A DNA stretch of 64,000 bases from CAMFLJ01 sp963702555. GTDB taxonomy: Bacteria > Actinomycetota > Acidimicrobiia > Acidimicrobiales > Acidimicrobilacustridaceae. The notes beneath the pieces were generated by a model, which saw only the letters and a program-made list of their open reading frames with translations, did not search any database and was not told where the DNA came from. Below, in pieces: positions 1-10,533 of this stretch; positions within the stretch are counted from its first letter, which is position 1, and each line of letters opens with the position of its first letter. The stretch is from NCBI GenBank assembly GCA_963702555.1, contig CAVPCW010000013.1, forward strand, positions 1 through 64,000. Reading direction: 5' to 3'. The translations under genes were made by a program, and so were the position numbers.

Positions 1-2343
1 CCACCGGCTCCGGCAAGAGCTTGATCGCGGTCGCCGCCCACTTCGCCGCTCTGGCCGGTCGGCGCCGCAGCTATTACACCGCACCCATCAAGGCGCTGGT
101 GTCGGAGAAGTTCTTCGACCTGTCGGCCACTTCGGGGCCGATAACGTCGGGATGATGACCGGCGACGCGGCGGTCAACCCCGACACCCCGATCATCTGCT
201 CCACCGCGGAGATCCTCGCCAACCTCGCCCTGCGCGAGGGCCGGGACGCCGGGGTCGGCCAGGTCGTCATGGACGAGTTCCACTACTTCGCCGACCCCGA
301 CCGTGGCTGGGCGTGGCAGGTCCCGCTGCTCGAACTACTCGACACCCAGCACATCCTCCTGTCCGCCACCCTCGGCGACGTGTCCCGGTTCGCCGAGACC
401 TGCCCGAGCGCACCGGGCGACCGGTGGCCGTGGTCGCCGGCCGACCGGCCGGTGCCCCTCGTGCACGAGTACAAGGAGGTCCCGCTCACCGAGACGCTCG
501 AGGAGCTCCTCGGCCGGGCAGGCACCCATCTACCTCGTGCACGTCACCCAGGCGTCCGCGGTCGAGCGGGCGCAGTCGCTGATGAGCCTCAACCTGTTGC
601 ACCCGAGAGGAGAAGGACGAGATCGCCGAGATCGGCGGGTTCCGGTACAGCGCCGGGTTCGGAAGATCTTGCCCGAAGTTCCTGCGCCACGGGGTCGGCG
701 TCCACCACGCGGGGATGCTGCCCAAGTACCGGCGGCTCGTGGAGCGGCTGACCCAGGCGGGCCTGCTCAAGGTGATCTGCGGCACCGACACGCTCGGCGT
801 CGGGATCAACGTGCCCATCCGCACCGTGGTGTTCACCTCGCTCTCCAAGTACGACGGCATCTCGACGCGCCTGCTGAGCGCTCGGGAGTTCCACCAGATC
901 GGCGGCCGAGCCGGACGGGCCGGCTACGACGCGATGGGCACCGTCGTGGCCCTCGCCCCCGAGCACGTGCTCGACAACCAGCGGCCATGAAGGCGCGGCG
1001 AGGCGAGCAGGAAAGAAGCAGCGCAAGGTCGTGAAGAAGAAGCCGCCCCTCGGCACCGTCTCGTGGGGGCAGCCCACGTTCGACCGCCTCGTGGCCGCCC
1101 CGCCCGAGACGCTCACGTCGAGCTTCACCGTGACCAACTCGATGCTGTTCAACGTGCTCGACCGGCCGGGCGACGGACGGGCCGCGCTCGAGCACCTGCT
1201 CACCGACAACTACGAGACCGAGGCCAACAAGGCCGACCACGTGGCCCGGCCGAGGACCTGCTCGCCACGCTGCTCGACGCCGGGGCGATCGAGGAGCTCG
1301 ACGAGCCCGACGACTACGGGCGGACCATCCGGGTCACGATCGACCTGCCTCGCAGTTCGTCCTCAACCAGCCGCTGGCGCCGTTCGCCCTGGCCGCGCTG
1401 GAACTGCTCGACCCCGAGTCCGAGACCTACGCCCTCGACATGGTGTCCGTGTTCGAGGCGGTGCTCGACGATCCCCGCCAGATCCTGAGGCCCAGCGCAG
1501 CAAGGCCAAGGGCGAAGCCGTGGCGGAGATGAAGGCCGAGGGCATGGAGTACGACGAGCGCATGGTGGCCCTCGAGGCGATCAGTCACCCAGGCCGCTCG
1601 CCGAGGTCCTCGAGCCGATGTTCGAGGTCTACGGGCAGAGCCACCCGTGGGTGGCCGTGACTCCGCCTCAGCCCAAGTCGGTGGTCCGGGACCTGTTGGA
1701 GCAGGCCATGGACTTCGGCGAGTACACCCGCTACTACAACCTGGCCAGGTCAGAGGGCGGTCCTGCGCTACCTCACCGACGCCTACCGGACCCTCAAGCG
1801 CACAGTGCCCGGGACGCCAAGTCCGATGACCTGCTCGACCTGATCGAGTGGCTCGGCGAGCTGGTCCGCCAGGTCGACTCCAGCCTCCTCGACGAGTGGG
1901 AGGCGCTGCGGAACCCGGGCGGCGAGCCCCGCACGCGGGCCGCCGATCGACGCCGCCGCGGCCCTCACCGAGAACCGGCGGGCGTTCTCGGTCCTGGTCC
2001 GCAACGCGCTGTTCCACCGGGTCGAGCACATCGGCACCCGGCAGTGGAGCGAGCTGGAGACCTCGACGGCGACGACGGCTGGACCACCGAGCGCTGGTTC
2101 GAGGCCATGGCGCCCTACTTCGCCGAGTACGAGCACCTCGGCATCGACCCGACGCCCGCAACCCGGCGCTGCTGCTGATCGAGGAGCACCCGGTCGACCA
2201 CCCCTGGGTCGTCCACCAGCTCCTCGACGACCCCGCCGGACCACGACTGGCGCATCCTCGCCCTCGTCGACCTCGCCGCCAGCGACGAAGCCGGCCGAGC
2301 TGTCGTCCACATCACCGACGTCAGCTGTGAATCGCCAGGTTGA
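1..2343 (+). pseudogene. DEAD/DEAH-box helicase with DUF3516 C-terminus, 5' truncated and multiply frameshifted
   Basis: The gene enters from the left edge. The first codons give a Walker A loop (TGSGKS, bases 3-20). Later pieces give the DExH box MDEFHYF (near 270-290), motif III LSATLG, GTDTLGVGIN (near 780-810) and motif VI QIGGRAGRAGYD, the order and wording of a Ski2-like superfamily 2 RNA helicase. The pieces after 1030 (SWGQPTFDRL, SSFTVTNSMLFNVL, VYGQSHPWV, ITDVSCESPG) match the actinobacterial DUF3516 tail. The coding sense jumps between the three plus frames more than ten times, for example near 140, 505, 600, 670, 1000, 1250, 1490, 1760 and 2160, and ends at TGA 2341-2343. Each piece still reads as good protein, so accumulated sequencing indels fit better than old decay. 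As given, the sequence cannot make a full protein. Confidence 0.85.
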
Positions 2344-2393
2344 CCTCCACGGTGGTGACTCTCCGCAATCGGGCAGGAACTCCCCGGAAAACG

Positions 2394-2439
2394 AACGAAC
2401 CCCAGGCCTCTGGCCTGGGGTTTCGTGGTGTCGGAGGGG
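2394..2439. repeat. 46-bp hairpin-containing repeat, copy A
   Basis: This copy matches 6407-6452 at 43 of 46 positions in the same orientation. It carries a 9-bp stem (CCCCAGGCC at 2400-2408, GGCCTGGGG at 2412-2420) with a 3-nt loop, followed by TTTCGTGGTGTCGGAGGGG. Two of the three differences between copies fall at partner positions of the stem (2400 and 2420). The right part, read on the minus strand (CCCCTCCGACACCA), resembles a tRNA acceptor end, but no complete tRNA is visible. Confidence 0.75.
2400..2423 (+). terminator. Rho-independent-type terminator after the helicase gene
   Basis: A perfect 9-bp GC-rich stem with loop TCT and a short TTT tail lies 57 nt after the helicase stop. 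It is the hairpin of repeat copy A, so it may be a repeat serving as a terminator. Confidence 0.6.
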
Positions 2440-3027
2440 AGACAGGTCCTGTAGCCCCCACTCCTCTAGTCCGAATCACCGGCAAGCCCAGTATCTGGTC
2501 TTCCTTCAACCGCCGCTGCGCTGAAGTGCCTTGAAGGCTCCGTCAGACGAGGAATGCTGGCCAGACGACGGCCTTCAGCACTCCGAGGACATGCTCCTCA
2601 GGCCCTTCAGCTTCTTCCAAACCACACCAGCGCCCCGATCAACCCAAGCCCGTAGACGGCGCCGCCGCTCCCACCCGAGGGAGGTCCTGGCCGGTCCTTC
2701 GCCTCGTCCTCTTGTACCTCAGGTCGGTCCTCAGCCATGACACGCCTCCCAACGCCGTAACCACAGCCTCGCACCTGGCCAAGACTTCTGGGAAAGGCCG
2801 GTCGTCGCTCACCCTCCCCGTTTCCTCCGAGCAGGGTCGCCCATCTTCAGTGAGGGTCGTGCCTTCGCTGGGCGAGGGGTCTCCGCTCGTCGGTGCCAAG
2901 CAGCTGACTGGCCCGACAGGACGCTGGAAGCGGCCGAATGGCCGAGGAAGCGCGGCCGCCTCGACTCCAACTCCAAGGGAACCCCCGCCGTCACTCGGCT
3001 CGTGAGATTGCTCCTCCCGGTGAGCCG
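2440..3027. other. Intergenic stretch without a supported gene
   Basis: Short open frames occur on both strands, but none has a convincing ribosome site, known motif or protein-like composition. The surface-protein gene ends at 3028 on the minus strand, so part of this stretch is probably its untranslated tail. It looks somewhat less GC-rich than the later part of the window. Confidence 0.4.
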
Positions 3028-5859
3028 TCAGCCCACCGCAGGAAGGGCCCGGAGATGAGCAAATCGCGGGCCGGCTGGAGGGCTCGCTTCGGACGCAGTC
3101 GCGGCTGCTGCGGTGTAGAAAGTGCTGACGTTGACGTTGGCGTTGGTGAAGAAGCCGAAGAGGTCGATGATGAGATGGGTGTAACCGTAAGGGTTGTAGA
3201 ACACCACCGACGCAGCGGGCAGACCCATCAGGTTGGGCTGCGACGTCCGGACCATCACCTGGTTCGGGACGGTCCAGCCCGGCGAGAAGTTGAGGTTCGA
3301 CACCACGGGATCTCCGATGCGTCGAGGGGAACGCGGTGATCCAACCGTCAGAGGTCGGCTCGGTCACCGTCACGTTGGCCACGATCCCGCCGAGCGTGCT
3401 CAACGGCTGGCCAGAATCGTCCTGCCAGGTGATCACCACACCGTCGTCGGGCGGGATCGGGACACCCCAGTCCACCCGCGAGTCGAAGGTGCGATCCGGG
3501 CTCATAGGGATGAACCGACCTGCCTCGGTCGAGCGGTCGTCGTCGTAGTAGCCCATCACATCCGCGATCACCTGCGTGGTCCCGAACTGGTTGTAGAAGT
3601 TCACGACCCCCGCCCGGAACCCGCACGATCACCATGTTGGCGACCGTCTGACCGCCGAAGAAGTTGATGCTCGATGCCAGCGGCTTGCCCACATCTCCCG
3701 GGTACACCGTGAGCCACCCCCACGACGTCGGCTGGGTCACCGTGACATTCAGCGCCACCGCCGTCACACCGCTGGCCGGAACACCCCCGGCACCGGTGAA
3801 CTTCATAGACAGCGTTCCACCGGGACCAACCGGTGTCCGGGGACACGGGTGTCGAGGAACCTCACCGGCGTGATCCGTGGAACCGACTCCCGGCGACACC
3901 ATCGGACAACGCGTAGGAACCGACCACGTCGAAGATCACATCGGTGGTGCCGTTCGCCAGCTGATGCTCACCTGCCGTCCCGCTCCACCGGCACCGTCAC
4001 CAGGTTCGCCACTGTTTGGCCCGCCACCCAGTTCATGTTCGACACCGGCGGCTCAGTCTCATCCGATGGCCAAACCCGCAACCATCCCCATGACGACGGA
4101 TTGGTTACGGTCACGTTCATCACCACCGCCGCCACACCCGACACCGGCAGACCGCCCTCACCCGCGATCTGCACGTCACGGACCTCGCCCACGGGGAGGC
4201 TCGCCGGCACGCCTCCCTGCCCGGTGCCCACCCGGGTGTCGAACACCCGAGCCGGCGTCACGGGCGTGTATTCGCCGTAGGCGTCGACGGTATCCCCCTG
4301 GAGCGACGTGACCCGAAGACGTTGCCGATCGCGTCGACGAGCGACACCGTTGCCGAGGCGGTGGAAGCGGTGTCGGAGGGGACAAAGGTCACCGGCACCT
4401 CGCAGGACCCCCCGCCTGCGATCGACCCGGGGCTGAAGCAGGCCGGCCGGTCGACGATGACGAAGGAGGAGGAGGAGCCTGAGCCTTCGATCACCGCGTC
4501 GTCGATGACGAGCGGCGACGTGCCGTTGTTGGTGACGGTGATCGACTTGGCCACCGGCGCCGAGGACAACGGCGCCACGTAGGTCAGCGCCGACGGGACG
4601 ACGACCCAGCTCCGCGCCGTGGCGTAGCCGCTCAGGGAGACCGCGGCGTAGTGGTTGGAGACCCGTCGACGAGGTACACGGTGACGGCCCGAGGGCCGGC
4701 GGCGCCGGTGGGCACGAACACCAGCACACGGTGCACGAGGCGCCTCGCTCCAACAGGTTCGGCCCCGAGGCAGTCGGGTCGCTCGACCACGGTCCACTGA
4801 TCGGAGCCCTGGAGATCGATGCCCCCGATGTACAGCGCAGTCGGACCGTCGTTGCTCATGGTCAGGTCCATGGGCGCGCTGCGGAACCCGACGGGCACGT
4901 CGCCGAACCCCAGCTCGTTCGCGCTCACGGTCCAGGTCGTCGACGACCCCCGCAGGGCGATCGCACGGCCACTGCCGCCGACGGGTGCCCCGTCGAACAG
5001 GCGCAGCTCCGCAGTCTTCGGTCCCGGGGCCCGACGGGGAGTCGCTCGGTGAGAACGCCACCGACAACGAGCACGAGCCACCCGCTGCATCGTCGCACCC
5101 AAGCAGGAGTCGCTCGTGATGGTGAAGTCACCAGCGTCAAAGCCCTGCAGCTCCACCCCAGCGTTGTGGAGGGCCGCGGGCCCATCGTTGGTGACGGTGA
5201 CGGCCTGCGCCGCGGTCGTCTGCCCTGAATGCACCGTCGGGAAGTCGAGGGAGTTCGGGGCGATGGTCCTGGTCGTGTACGCGGCGTGGGCCGACCACCA
5301 GACACCACCGAAGACCCGCGCCGCGGCACCCGCGACTCGCACTCCATCTGGAAGCGTGCGGCGAAAGAGGTGATGACGTCACCCGAGTAGGCGACCTCCA
5401 GCACGGTGAAGCGGCCACCGACGGTGTTGCAGCCCCGACCCTGCCCGAACACGTCGAGCCCGGGGTTGTCCGGCGAAGCCCCAAAGCGGACGACGTCGGT
5501 GTACGTGCCGACGGAGAAGTGGGCATCCGCCACGGGCGTGGCGAACCACATCTCGAACTGGTCGGGGAAGACCCCCACCACGAAACGGGCCGTGTTGCCC
5601 GCCAACATCCCCAGCCCGTCGCTCACCTGCACCTGGGCGGCGGGGAAGGTCAGCTGCTGCCCGTCGCCCACGTAGGCGTCGGCCTCGCTGTCGAGGTACG
5701 CGCCTGTGAACGCCGGTGTGTCGGCGGCCGCCGCCTCCGGGTGGGCGGAGACACCCACCGCCATGGAGGAGAGGAGCAGGGAGGCGAGCGCGAGGAACGA
5801 GCCCAGCCTGCGGCACGTCGTCGTGGGGACGTCGGCGCTGGAAGCGGAGTGTCTCGCAT
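3028..5859 (-). pseudogene. Secreted surface protein with ASH-like and VFDTR-type beta repeats, frameshifted
   Basis: The start ATG at 5859 follows a good ribosome site (AGGGAGG). After a frameshift near 5815 the frame gives a hydrophobic signal core (LGSFLALASLLLSSMAV) and an Ala-rich cleavage region. The rest, read across about ten frame jumps, gives some 940 residues: an N-terminal domain of about 150 residues; three beta-sandwich repeats of the choice-of-anchor D/ASH kind (SLDFPTVHSGQ, LGFGDVPVGF, LTYVAPLSSA, each followed by TVTNDG- or TMSNDG-like strands); then three or four repeats with ARVFDTRVG or RTFDSR, VTVTxPxxxGWLTVYP and SNxNxxxGxTVxNxV. Such repeats are found in actinobacterial surface and S-layer-like proteins. 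The end is the minus-strand stop at 3028 after LRALPAVG. No sortase or membrane anchor is visible. Function is probably adhesive or structural (inference). Confidence 0.7.
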
Positions 5860-6018
5860 CGTGGCCTCCCTGGGGATGACGGGCGTCCTTCGCAAGAGGA
5901 CGTCACCTGATGGGCTCTACCATCGAACGTGCGCTCCGCTGCCGGCACGGCCAAGGGCAGAAGGTCCCGGATGTGGTTCTCGACGACCTGGTGAGCCAGC
6001 GAACCAATGGAAGAGCCT

Positions 6019-6325
6019 TCAAGGCCCATCGCCGACGACTTGAAACGGGCACGGCGTGCCCAACGGCCCAGGGGCGGCGGCCGGTTGCGCTAAGAAGAGG
6101 CCCGCCAGGCCGCCGACAAACAGTGCCGACGCTGCCGCTGCGATCATGACCGACCGGACATGGAACTTGGCTAGGGGCTCAAGGTCTTGCTGGAACCGTC
6201 GAAGTGCAAGTCGCCCCACGCTCCTTCAACCGGTCCTGGTAGACGCCCTCTCGAAGCTCGGCCACGAGTAATTCCAGGAGAACTCCAGCGGCCGCAATGC
6301 CGAGAACCCTCCCGACAGAACCCAT
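6019..6325 (-). CDS. Small two-span membrane protein, one frameshift
   Basis: From ATG 6325 the frame reads GRVLGIAAAGVLLELLVAEL, a membrane span, then a charged stretch (REGVYQDRLKERG). After one frame jump near 6225 it continues RRFQQDLEPLAKFHVRSV and a second span (MIAAAASALFVGGLAGLFLA), ending at 6019. The joined product would be about 100 residues: two helices separated by a charged 30-residue linker. An earlier ATG at 6382 is possible, and neither start has a strong ribosome site. The shape recalls small holin-like or stress-linked actinobacterial membrane proteins, but I do not recognise a family. Confidence 0.45.
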
Positions 6326-6406
6326 GACGGTGTGACTGCTGATCGACGGGGTTCGAGGGTGAGCCAAACCGTCAGCGACCATTCTGTGACCGATAGGCCC
6401 ACTAAG

Positions 6407-6452
6407 AACGAAACCCAGGCCTGTGGCCTGGGCTTTCGTGGTGTCGGAGGGG
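6407..6452. repeat. 46-bp hairpin-containing repeat, copy B
   Basis: This is the second copy of the element at 2394-2439, with the same orientation and 43 of 46 identical bases. Its stem is ACCCAGGCC/GGCCTGGGC, with one end pair weakened. It lies upstream of the small membrane protein. Together the copies bracket a 4-kb block holding two genes. Confidence 0.75.
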
Positions 6453-6606
6453 CGAAGTCGGCCCCGACCCCACGACTGCTCGGGACCGGCCGGTATGAGG
6501 TCTGACGCCACGGCGACAGGCCGTGGGGCTTCTCAACAACAGCGCTCATGAGGAGGCCTCGGATCCTCGCCAGCGGTCGGTCATGGCGTCGACACGCACT
6601 TGTAGC

Positions 6607-7245
6607 TCAGGCGAGGAAGTCGATCATCGCCTGGGCAACAGCGTCTCGGCCCCGTCGCCGGTCTCGGCTGTGTCCGCAGAGGAGCCCGCCGAGCTGTGCC
6701 TCGATCCCGTTGAGCACGTCGGCGTGACCGCAGTCGGGGACGATGGTGTGATGGCAGCCGGGAAGAGCCGCAACGAACACTTCGTGATTGCGCCCCGCTG
6801 GGGCGCAACGTCCGTGCATGCCGCAGCCGACGACGAGACTCGGACAGTCGAGTTGCACCGGAGGAAGTGGCTCGGGCGCTGCCCACGGGCCGCCGCCGCC
6901 CGAGACGGGGTCGACCAGCACGAGACCAGCCGGACGAGTACTCCGGGACGCCAGCCAGGCGACGAGCCCACCCCGAGAGTGGCCACCGAGGATCACCTCG
7001 ATCCCGTCGTTCTGGAGTTCACCGGCCAAGTAGAGAACGCTCTCGGCCTGGTCCGCTGGGGAGTAGCGCCCGGCGAGCATGGCGACACGGGATCTCTCCG
7101 GGGCAAGGACGAGGACACGACCGACCCCTTCCGCAACCGGTCGAAGAAGTGCGGTGTAGGCGCGTGGGGCCACAAGGAACCCGGGCACGAAGAGGAGGCA
7201 TCTAGGTGCGCTGGACGCGCCGAACTCGAACGATCCTCGGGGCAT
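6607..7245 (-). CDS. Alpha/beta hydrolase-fold protein
   Basis: About 212 residues. The nucleophile elbow GHSRGG lies mid-protein after ILG, with an early LFVPGF strand and oxyanion loop, a candidate acid in LVLVDPVSG, and a late histidine in VPDCGHADV, giving a plausible Ser-Asp-His triad. Length and motifs fit compact chlorophyllase/dienelactone-hydrolase-like esterases; the substrate is unknown. Start ATG 7245 is chosen over 7266 because AGGAG lies at correct spacing. The gene follows the DUF2252 gene by 30 bp on the same strand and is probably co-transcribed. The protein is intact and cytoplasmic. Confidence 0.8.
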   Translation of the reverse strand: MPRGSFEFGASSAPRCLLFVPGFLVAPRAYTALLRPVAEGVGRVLVLAPERSRVAMLAGRYSPADQAESVLYLAGELQNDGIEVILGGHSRGGLVAWLASRSTRPAGLVLVDPVSGGGGPWAAPEPLPPVQLDCPSLVVGCGMHGRCAPAGRNHEVFVAALPGCHHTIVPDCGHADVLNGIEAQLGGLLCGHSRDRRRGRDAVAQAMIDFLA

Positions 7246-7275
7246 CTCCACTCCTTGCGCCGACACTTTGACGTA

Positions 7276-8663
7276 TCAGGAGGCGTTCGCTGCCAGTTGC
7301 GCCGCGAAGGCGGCGTGGTCGCGCTCGTTCTGGTCGGCGTAGGCGTTCGAGAACTCGGCCATCGCTTGACCGAGAGCGTTGCCGCCGCCCAGGTAGGCCC
7401 TGATCGCAAGGCTGTCGCCGCTTCGGGCGTGAGCGCGGGCGAGGGTGTTGCCGCAGATCTTGGCGTAGAGGCGCAGCAGGGTCGGTGACATGGTGTCGAT
7501 GTCGGCGGAGGCCTTCCAGTCCCACAGCTGGCGGAAGTAGTAGTCGTGGATCTGGCCGTCGAGCCCGACGACACGTTCCCAGCCGAGGAAGATGTCGCTG
7601 GCCGACTGCATCATCCGCTGTCCTTCGACGACCCTGCGTCCCTTCTCCGGGTACGCGGACTCCCCCAGGTACCGCTCGAGCACGGACGACTCCGCCTCCT
7701 TGACCTGAATGAAGAGCGGGTCGCCGTCCTCGCGACCCACGAGCAGCGCGACCCAGCATCGGGTCCCCACGCTGCCGACGCCCACGACTTTGCGGGCGAG
7801 ATCGACGAACTCGTAGCGCTGGAAGAGGAACTGGCGATCGGCCTGCATCGTGGACTGGTACTCGGTCAGCACCTTGGAGATCTGGGCGACCATCCGAGCC
7901 TGTTCCTGCTCGCCCATGAGCTCGTGCACCGGCTGCAGCAGCGGAGGGTCACTCAGGAAGTGAGGCGGCCCGTCGGCGAGGGACGTGAGACGGCCGAGCG
8001 CCCGCACCCGGTCCTTGCCCTTGGCCTTCGCCACGGTCTTGGCGAAGCGACGAAGGATCGCCGGGGTGGCCTCGTCGCCCCATCTGACCAGGATGTCCTC
8101 GACGCTGAGACGCAGGTACCAGAGATCGAGGTGGTCCATGCCGGCGAACTCGGCCATCGAACTCGCGTAGGCGGACGCAAGGGCGAACTGCACGGCCTGG
8201 CGGTCGGGCTCGTCGAAGCCGTTGGAGCGGCCGGCCACCTCGAAGCTGGCGGCCAGGCGCTTGACGTCCCACTCGAATGGGCCCGGGAGCGTCTCGTCGA
8301 AGTCGTTGATGTCGAACACCAGTGACCGCTCCGGCGACGCGAAACCCGCCGAAGTTGGCCAGGTGGGCATCACCGCAGAGCTGGACCCGCAGACCGGTGC
8401 GAGGCGAATCCGCCAGGTCGCCGCGAACACGGCCGCCGCCCCGGAAGAACGCGAACGGTGACGCCGCCATCCGCTCGTGGCGAAGCGGCAGGAGCTCCGG
8501 CACCCGAGCCCGCTCCTGGGCGTCGAGCAGGGCGAGGGGATTCCGGTCGGAGGGCGGCTCCCAACGTCCGAGTTGAGGTCGACGCACCTGCTGGCGCACC
8601 GCCCTCCCTTCCGGCGACACGTTCCGCCCTGGTGGGTCTGCTGGGCGGTGGGATCTCGGACAT
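7276..8663 (-). CDS. DUF2252 family protein (frameshifts in the N-terminal third)
   Basis: The C-terminal 370 residues are unbroken and carry DUF2252 hallmarks: FDINDFDETLPGPFEWDVKRLAAS, VGVGSVGTRCW, FIQVKEAESSVLE, VVEGQRMMQSASDIFLGW, YYFRQLWDWK and LARAHARSGD. The family resembles kinase-fold (aminoglycoside phosphotransferase-like) proteins, and its biochemical role is not established. The N-terminus reads across three frames (jumps near 8617, 8430 and 8340) and includes LRHERMAASPFAFFRGG and LCGDAHLANFGGF, also typical of the family. The ATG at 8663 has AGGAG seven bases upstream. The expected protein is about 460 residues, normal for the family. Intact gene with sequencing indels is the likeliest reading. 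Confidence 0.85.
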
Positions 8664-8878
8664 GGACAAACTCCTTCATCGGGCGCGTCGTCAGGTGAGG
8701 AGCGCGAGTGTTCGAGGCGGGGCCCCTCCGGCGGTTGATTCCGAAACGCGGACTCTCGGCGAGAGCGCTTCGACTCAGCTAGGGCCCGAATGTGAGCAGG
8801 AGCGAGAACGCTTCGCCACCACCGCTGCTCGGGACCGGAACGCTCCAGCGAGCGCCGCGACAGATGGGACCAGCGGCG

Positions 8879-10045
8879 CTAGCCGAGTCTGGCGTGGCCG
8901 ATCCCGAGGTCAGTCGCCTCCGGCAGCTTCGAGGTCGTGACCATCGTCCACTGCTCCTCGAGGAGTTCCCTCGCGGCTTGTTCCAGGAACTCCGGAGCGG
9001 CCCACTCGTGAACGTCGAAGTCGTTCTCGATGTACCCCTTGTCGACCATGAAGTCCTTGCCGATCTCGATCGAGACAAGGTTCTGCGGCGACAGGTTGGG
9101 GACCATGTCGATGTGCCTGATGCCCTCGTAGGTGTCCTCGATGTCGCGGTAGAAGGTCTGCTTGTTGAGGATCGCGGCGGCGGCGTGCTTGTGCTCGTTG
9201 GCCCAGCGGCCGACCTTGATCATGCCCTTCATGAACGTGACGACGAGCTCGGGGTGCTGTTGGGCCATCTCTTCGGTGCAGGTGATGACGGCCGGGATGT
9301 TGGCGACCTGGAGTGTCCAGTCGGGGTACCGGGAGAGATCCTCGATGGCCTTGAAGTTGCCGGTCGCCTCCTGGAGGTGCTGGAACGGCTTCGACTGGGT
9401 GTAGATCGCATCGACGACCCCTTGCTCGAGCGCGGTCTCCAGCGGCCGGAACGCAAGGTCGTGCTTGTGGTCGCGCTTGAGCCACAGCTCGGAGGGGTTC
9501 TCCATCGGGTCGAGCATCTCGGGCTTGTCGTACCAGTCGTCGGGGTACGGGAACTCGACGATCTCGACGTCGTCGCGAGTCATCCCGTTCACGCGGAGCA
9601 TCAGCTCGATGCCCTGCTCCTCCTGGATGCGCCACCAGTCGTTCTTGATGGTGTTCAGGCTCTTCGTGAGCCCGACCTTCTTCCCCTTGAGCTCGTCCAT
9701 CCGGTAGATGTCGTCGCGGGCCCGCACCAACATGCAGCCACCCTCATGGGGCGCGTGGGTCGCGCCCAGCAACCTGGTGCGACGGAGGTCGGCGTGAACG
9801 TGGATCGGAGGGAACAGGCCGCCGAATCGGATCAGGTTGTCGAGGTTGTGGATGTAGTGCGGGTACCAGTTGTTCTCACGCTGAGACCGGAGGAAGGCGT
9901 ACTTCACGCCGATCTTCTTGTACTCCTCGCGAGTCCAGCCGAGCTCCTGGTCGACGTTGCTGGCCGACACGAGCGGGCAGTTGGTGTAGTACACCTCATC
10001 CCAACTCAGCGGCACGGTGTCGGAGTGGCGTTCCTGATCTGTCAT
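8879..10045 (-). CDS. DszB-like sulfinate desulfinase / periplasmic-binding-fold protein
   Basis: 388 residues from ATG 10045, which has a GAAGGGA ribosome site; the longer open frame to 10111 is less likely. The protein has the NMT1/thiaminase-like fold without signal peptide or lipobox, so it should be cytoplasmic. It aligns by eye with DszB (2'-hydroxybiphenyl-2-sulfinate desulfinase): YTNCP carries Cys23 (DszB Cys27), YPHYIHN carries His63 ten residues before Arg73 of RFGG (DszB His60, Arg70, Gly73), followed by FPP and RRTRLLGATH, and the C-terminus has EWAAPEFLEQ. All four catalytic positions known from DszB are present. Family members split a C-S bond of an aromatic sulfinate to release sulfite. 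The substrate here is unknown. It follows a rhodanese gene by 75 bp on the same strand. A plain binding-protein role remains possible. Confidence 0.7.
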   Translation of the reverse strand: MTDQERHSDTVPLSWDEVYYTNCPLVSASNVDQELGWTREEYKKIGVKYAFLRSQRENNWYPHYIHNLDNLIRFGGLFPPIHVHADLRRTRLLGATHAPHEGGCMLVRARDDIYRMDELKGKKVGLTKSLNTIKNDWWRIQEEQGIELMLRVNGMTRDDVEIVEFPYPDDWYDKPEMLDPMENPSELWLKRDHKHDLAFRPLETALEQGVVDAIYTQSKPFQHLQEATGNFKAIEDLSRYPDWTLQVANIPAVITCTEEMAQQHPELVVTFMKGMIKVGRWANEHKHAAAAILNKQTFYRDIEDTYEGIRHIDMVPNLSPQNLVSIEIGKDFMVDKGYIENDFDVHEWAAPEFLEQAARELLEEQWTMVTTSKLPEATDLGIGHARLG

Positions 10046-10120
10046 GACTGTTCCCTTCACTTCTTGATCGCATCGCGATCTGGACCGCGACTGGTCCTTG
10101 GTCAACGGCACGGGATCGGG

Positions 10121-10516
10121 TCAGATCCCGGCGAACTCGTGCTCCACGATCGGTAGTCCTCCGGCCAGCCATGCCTCCATGCCGCCCTCGAGCAGCGCGA
10201 CATCGGTGTATCCGAGGGTCTGGAGCGTGTGGCCGGCGAGCGCAGCTCGAGTCCCGGTGTGGCACACCATGATCACCCGGCGTGTGGGATCGAGCGCCTG
10301 GTCATGGCGAGGGCTGGCCGGGTCCGCGAGGAACTCCAACAGGCCTCGGGGGGCCTTGATCGCACCCTCGATGTGACCGTGCTGCCACTCCTCGTTCTGG
10401 CGCACGTCCACGAACACCGAACGTCCCGATGCGGCCTCCGCCGAGGCGTCCTGCGGTGACACCAGGTCGAGGTCCGCCCGGGCGGCCAGCACGAGGTCCT
10501 TCGCTGTGGTTGCCAT
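10121..10516 (-). CDS. Single-domain rhodanese (sulfurtransferase)
   Basis: 131 residues. SVFVDVRQNEEWQHGHIEGA is the CH2A-type entry, and VCHTGTRAALAG is the active-site loop with the persulfide-carrying Cys. GYTDVALLEGGMEAW is the usual closing helix. Such enzymes move sulfane sulfur between donors like thiosulfate and acceptors like cyanide or protein thiols. No signal peptide is seen, so it is cytoplasmic. It lies between a small basic protein and the DszB-like gene on the same strand, which suggests shared sulfur handling (inference). Confidence 0.9.
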   Translation of the reverse strand: MATTAKDLVLAARADLDLVSPQDASAEAASGRSVFVDVRQNEEWQHGHIEGAIKAPRGLLEFLADPASPRHDQALDPTRRVIMVCHTGTRAALAGHTLQTLGYTDVALLEGGMEAWLAGGLPIVEHEFAGI

Positions 10517-10533
10517 GGGTCTGCGTCTCTCGA

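Noticed and set aside
2344..3027. Short open frames such as 2712-3005 (+) as genes
   Set aside because: No ribosome site, no protein-like pattern, and mixed low GC-third-position; probably non-coding.
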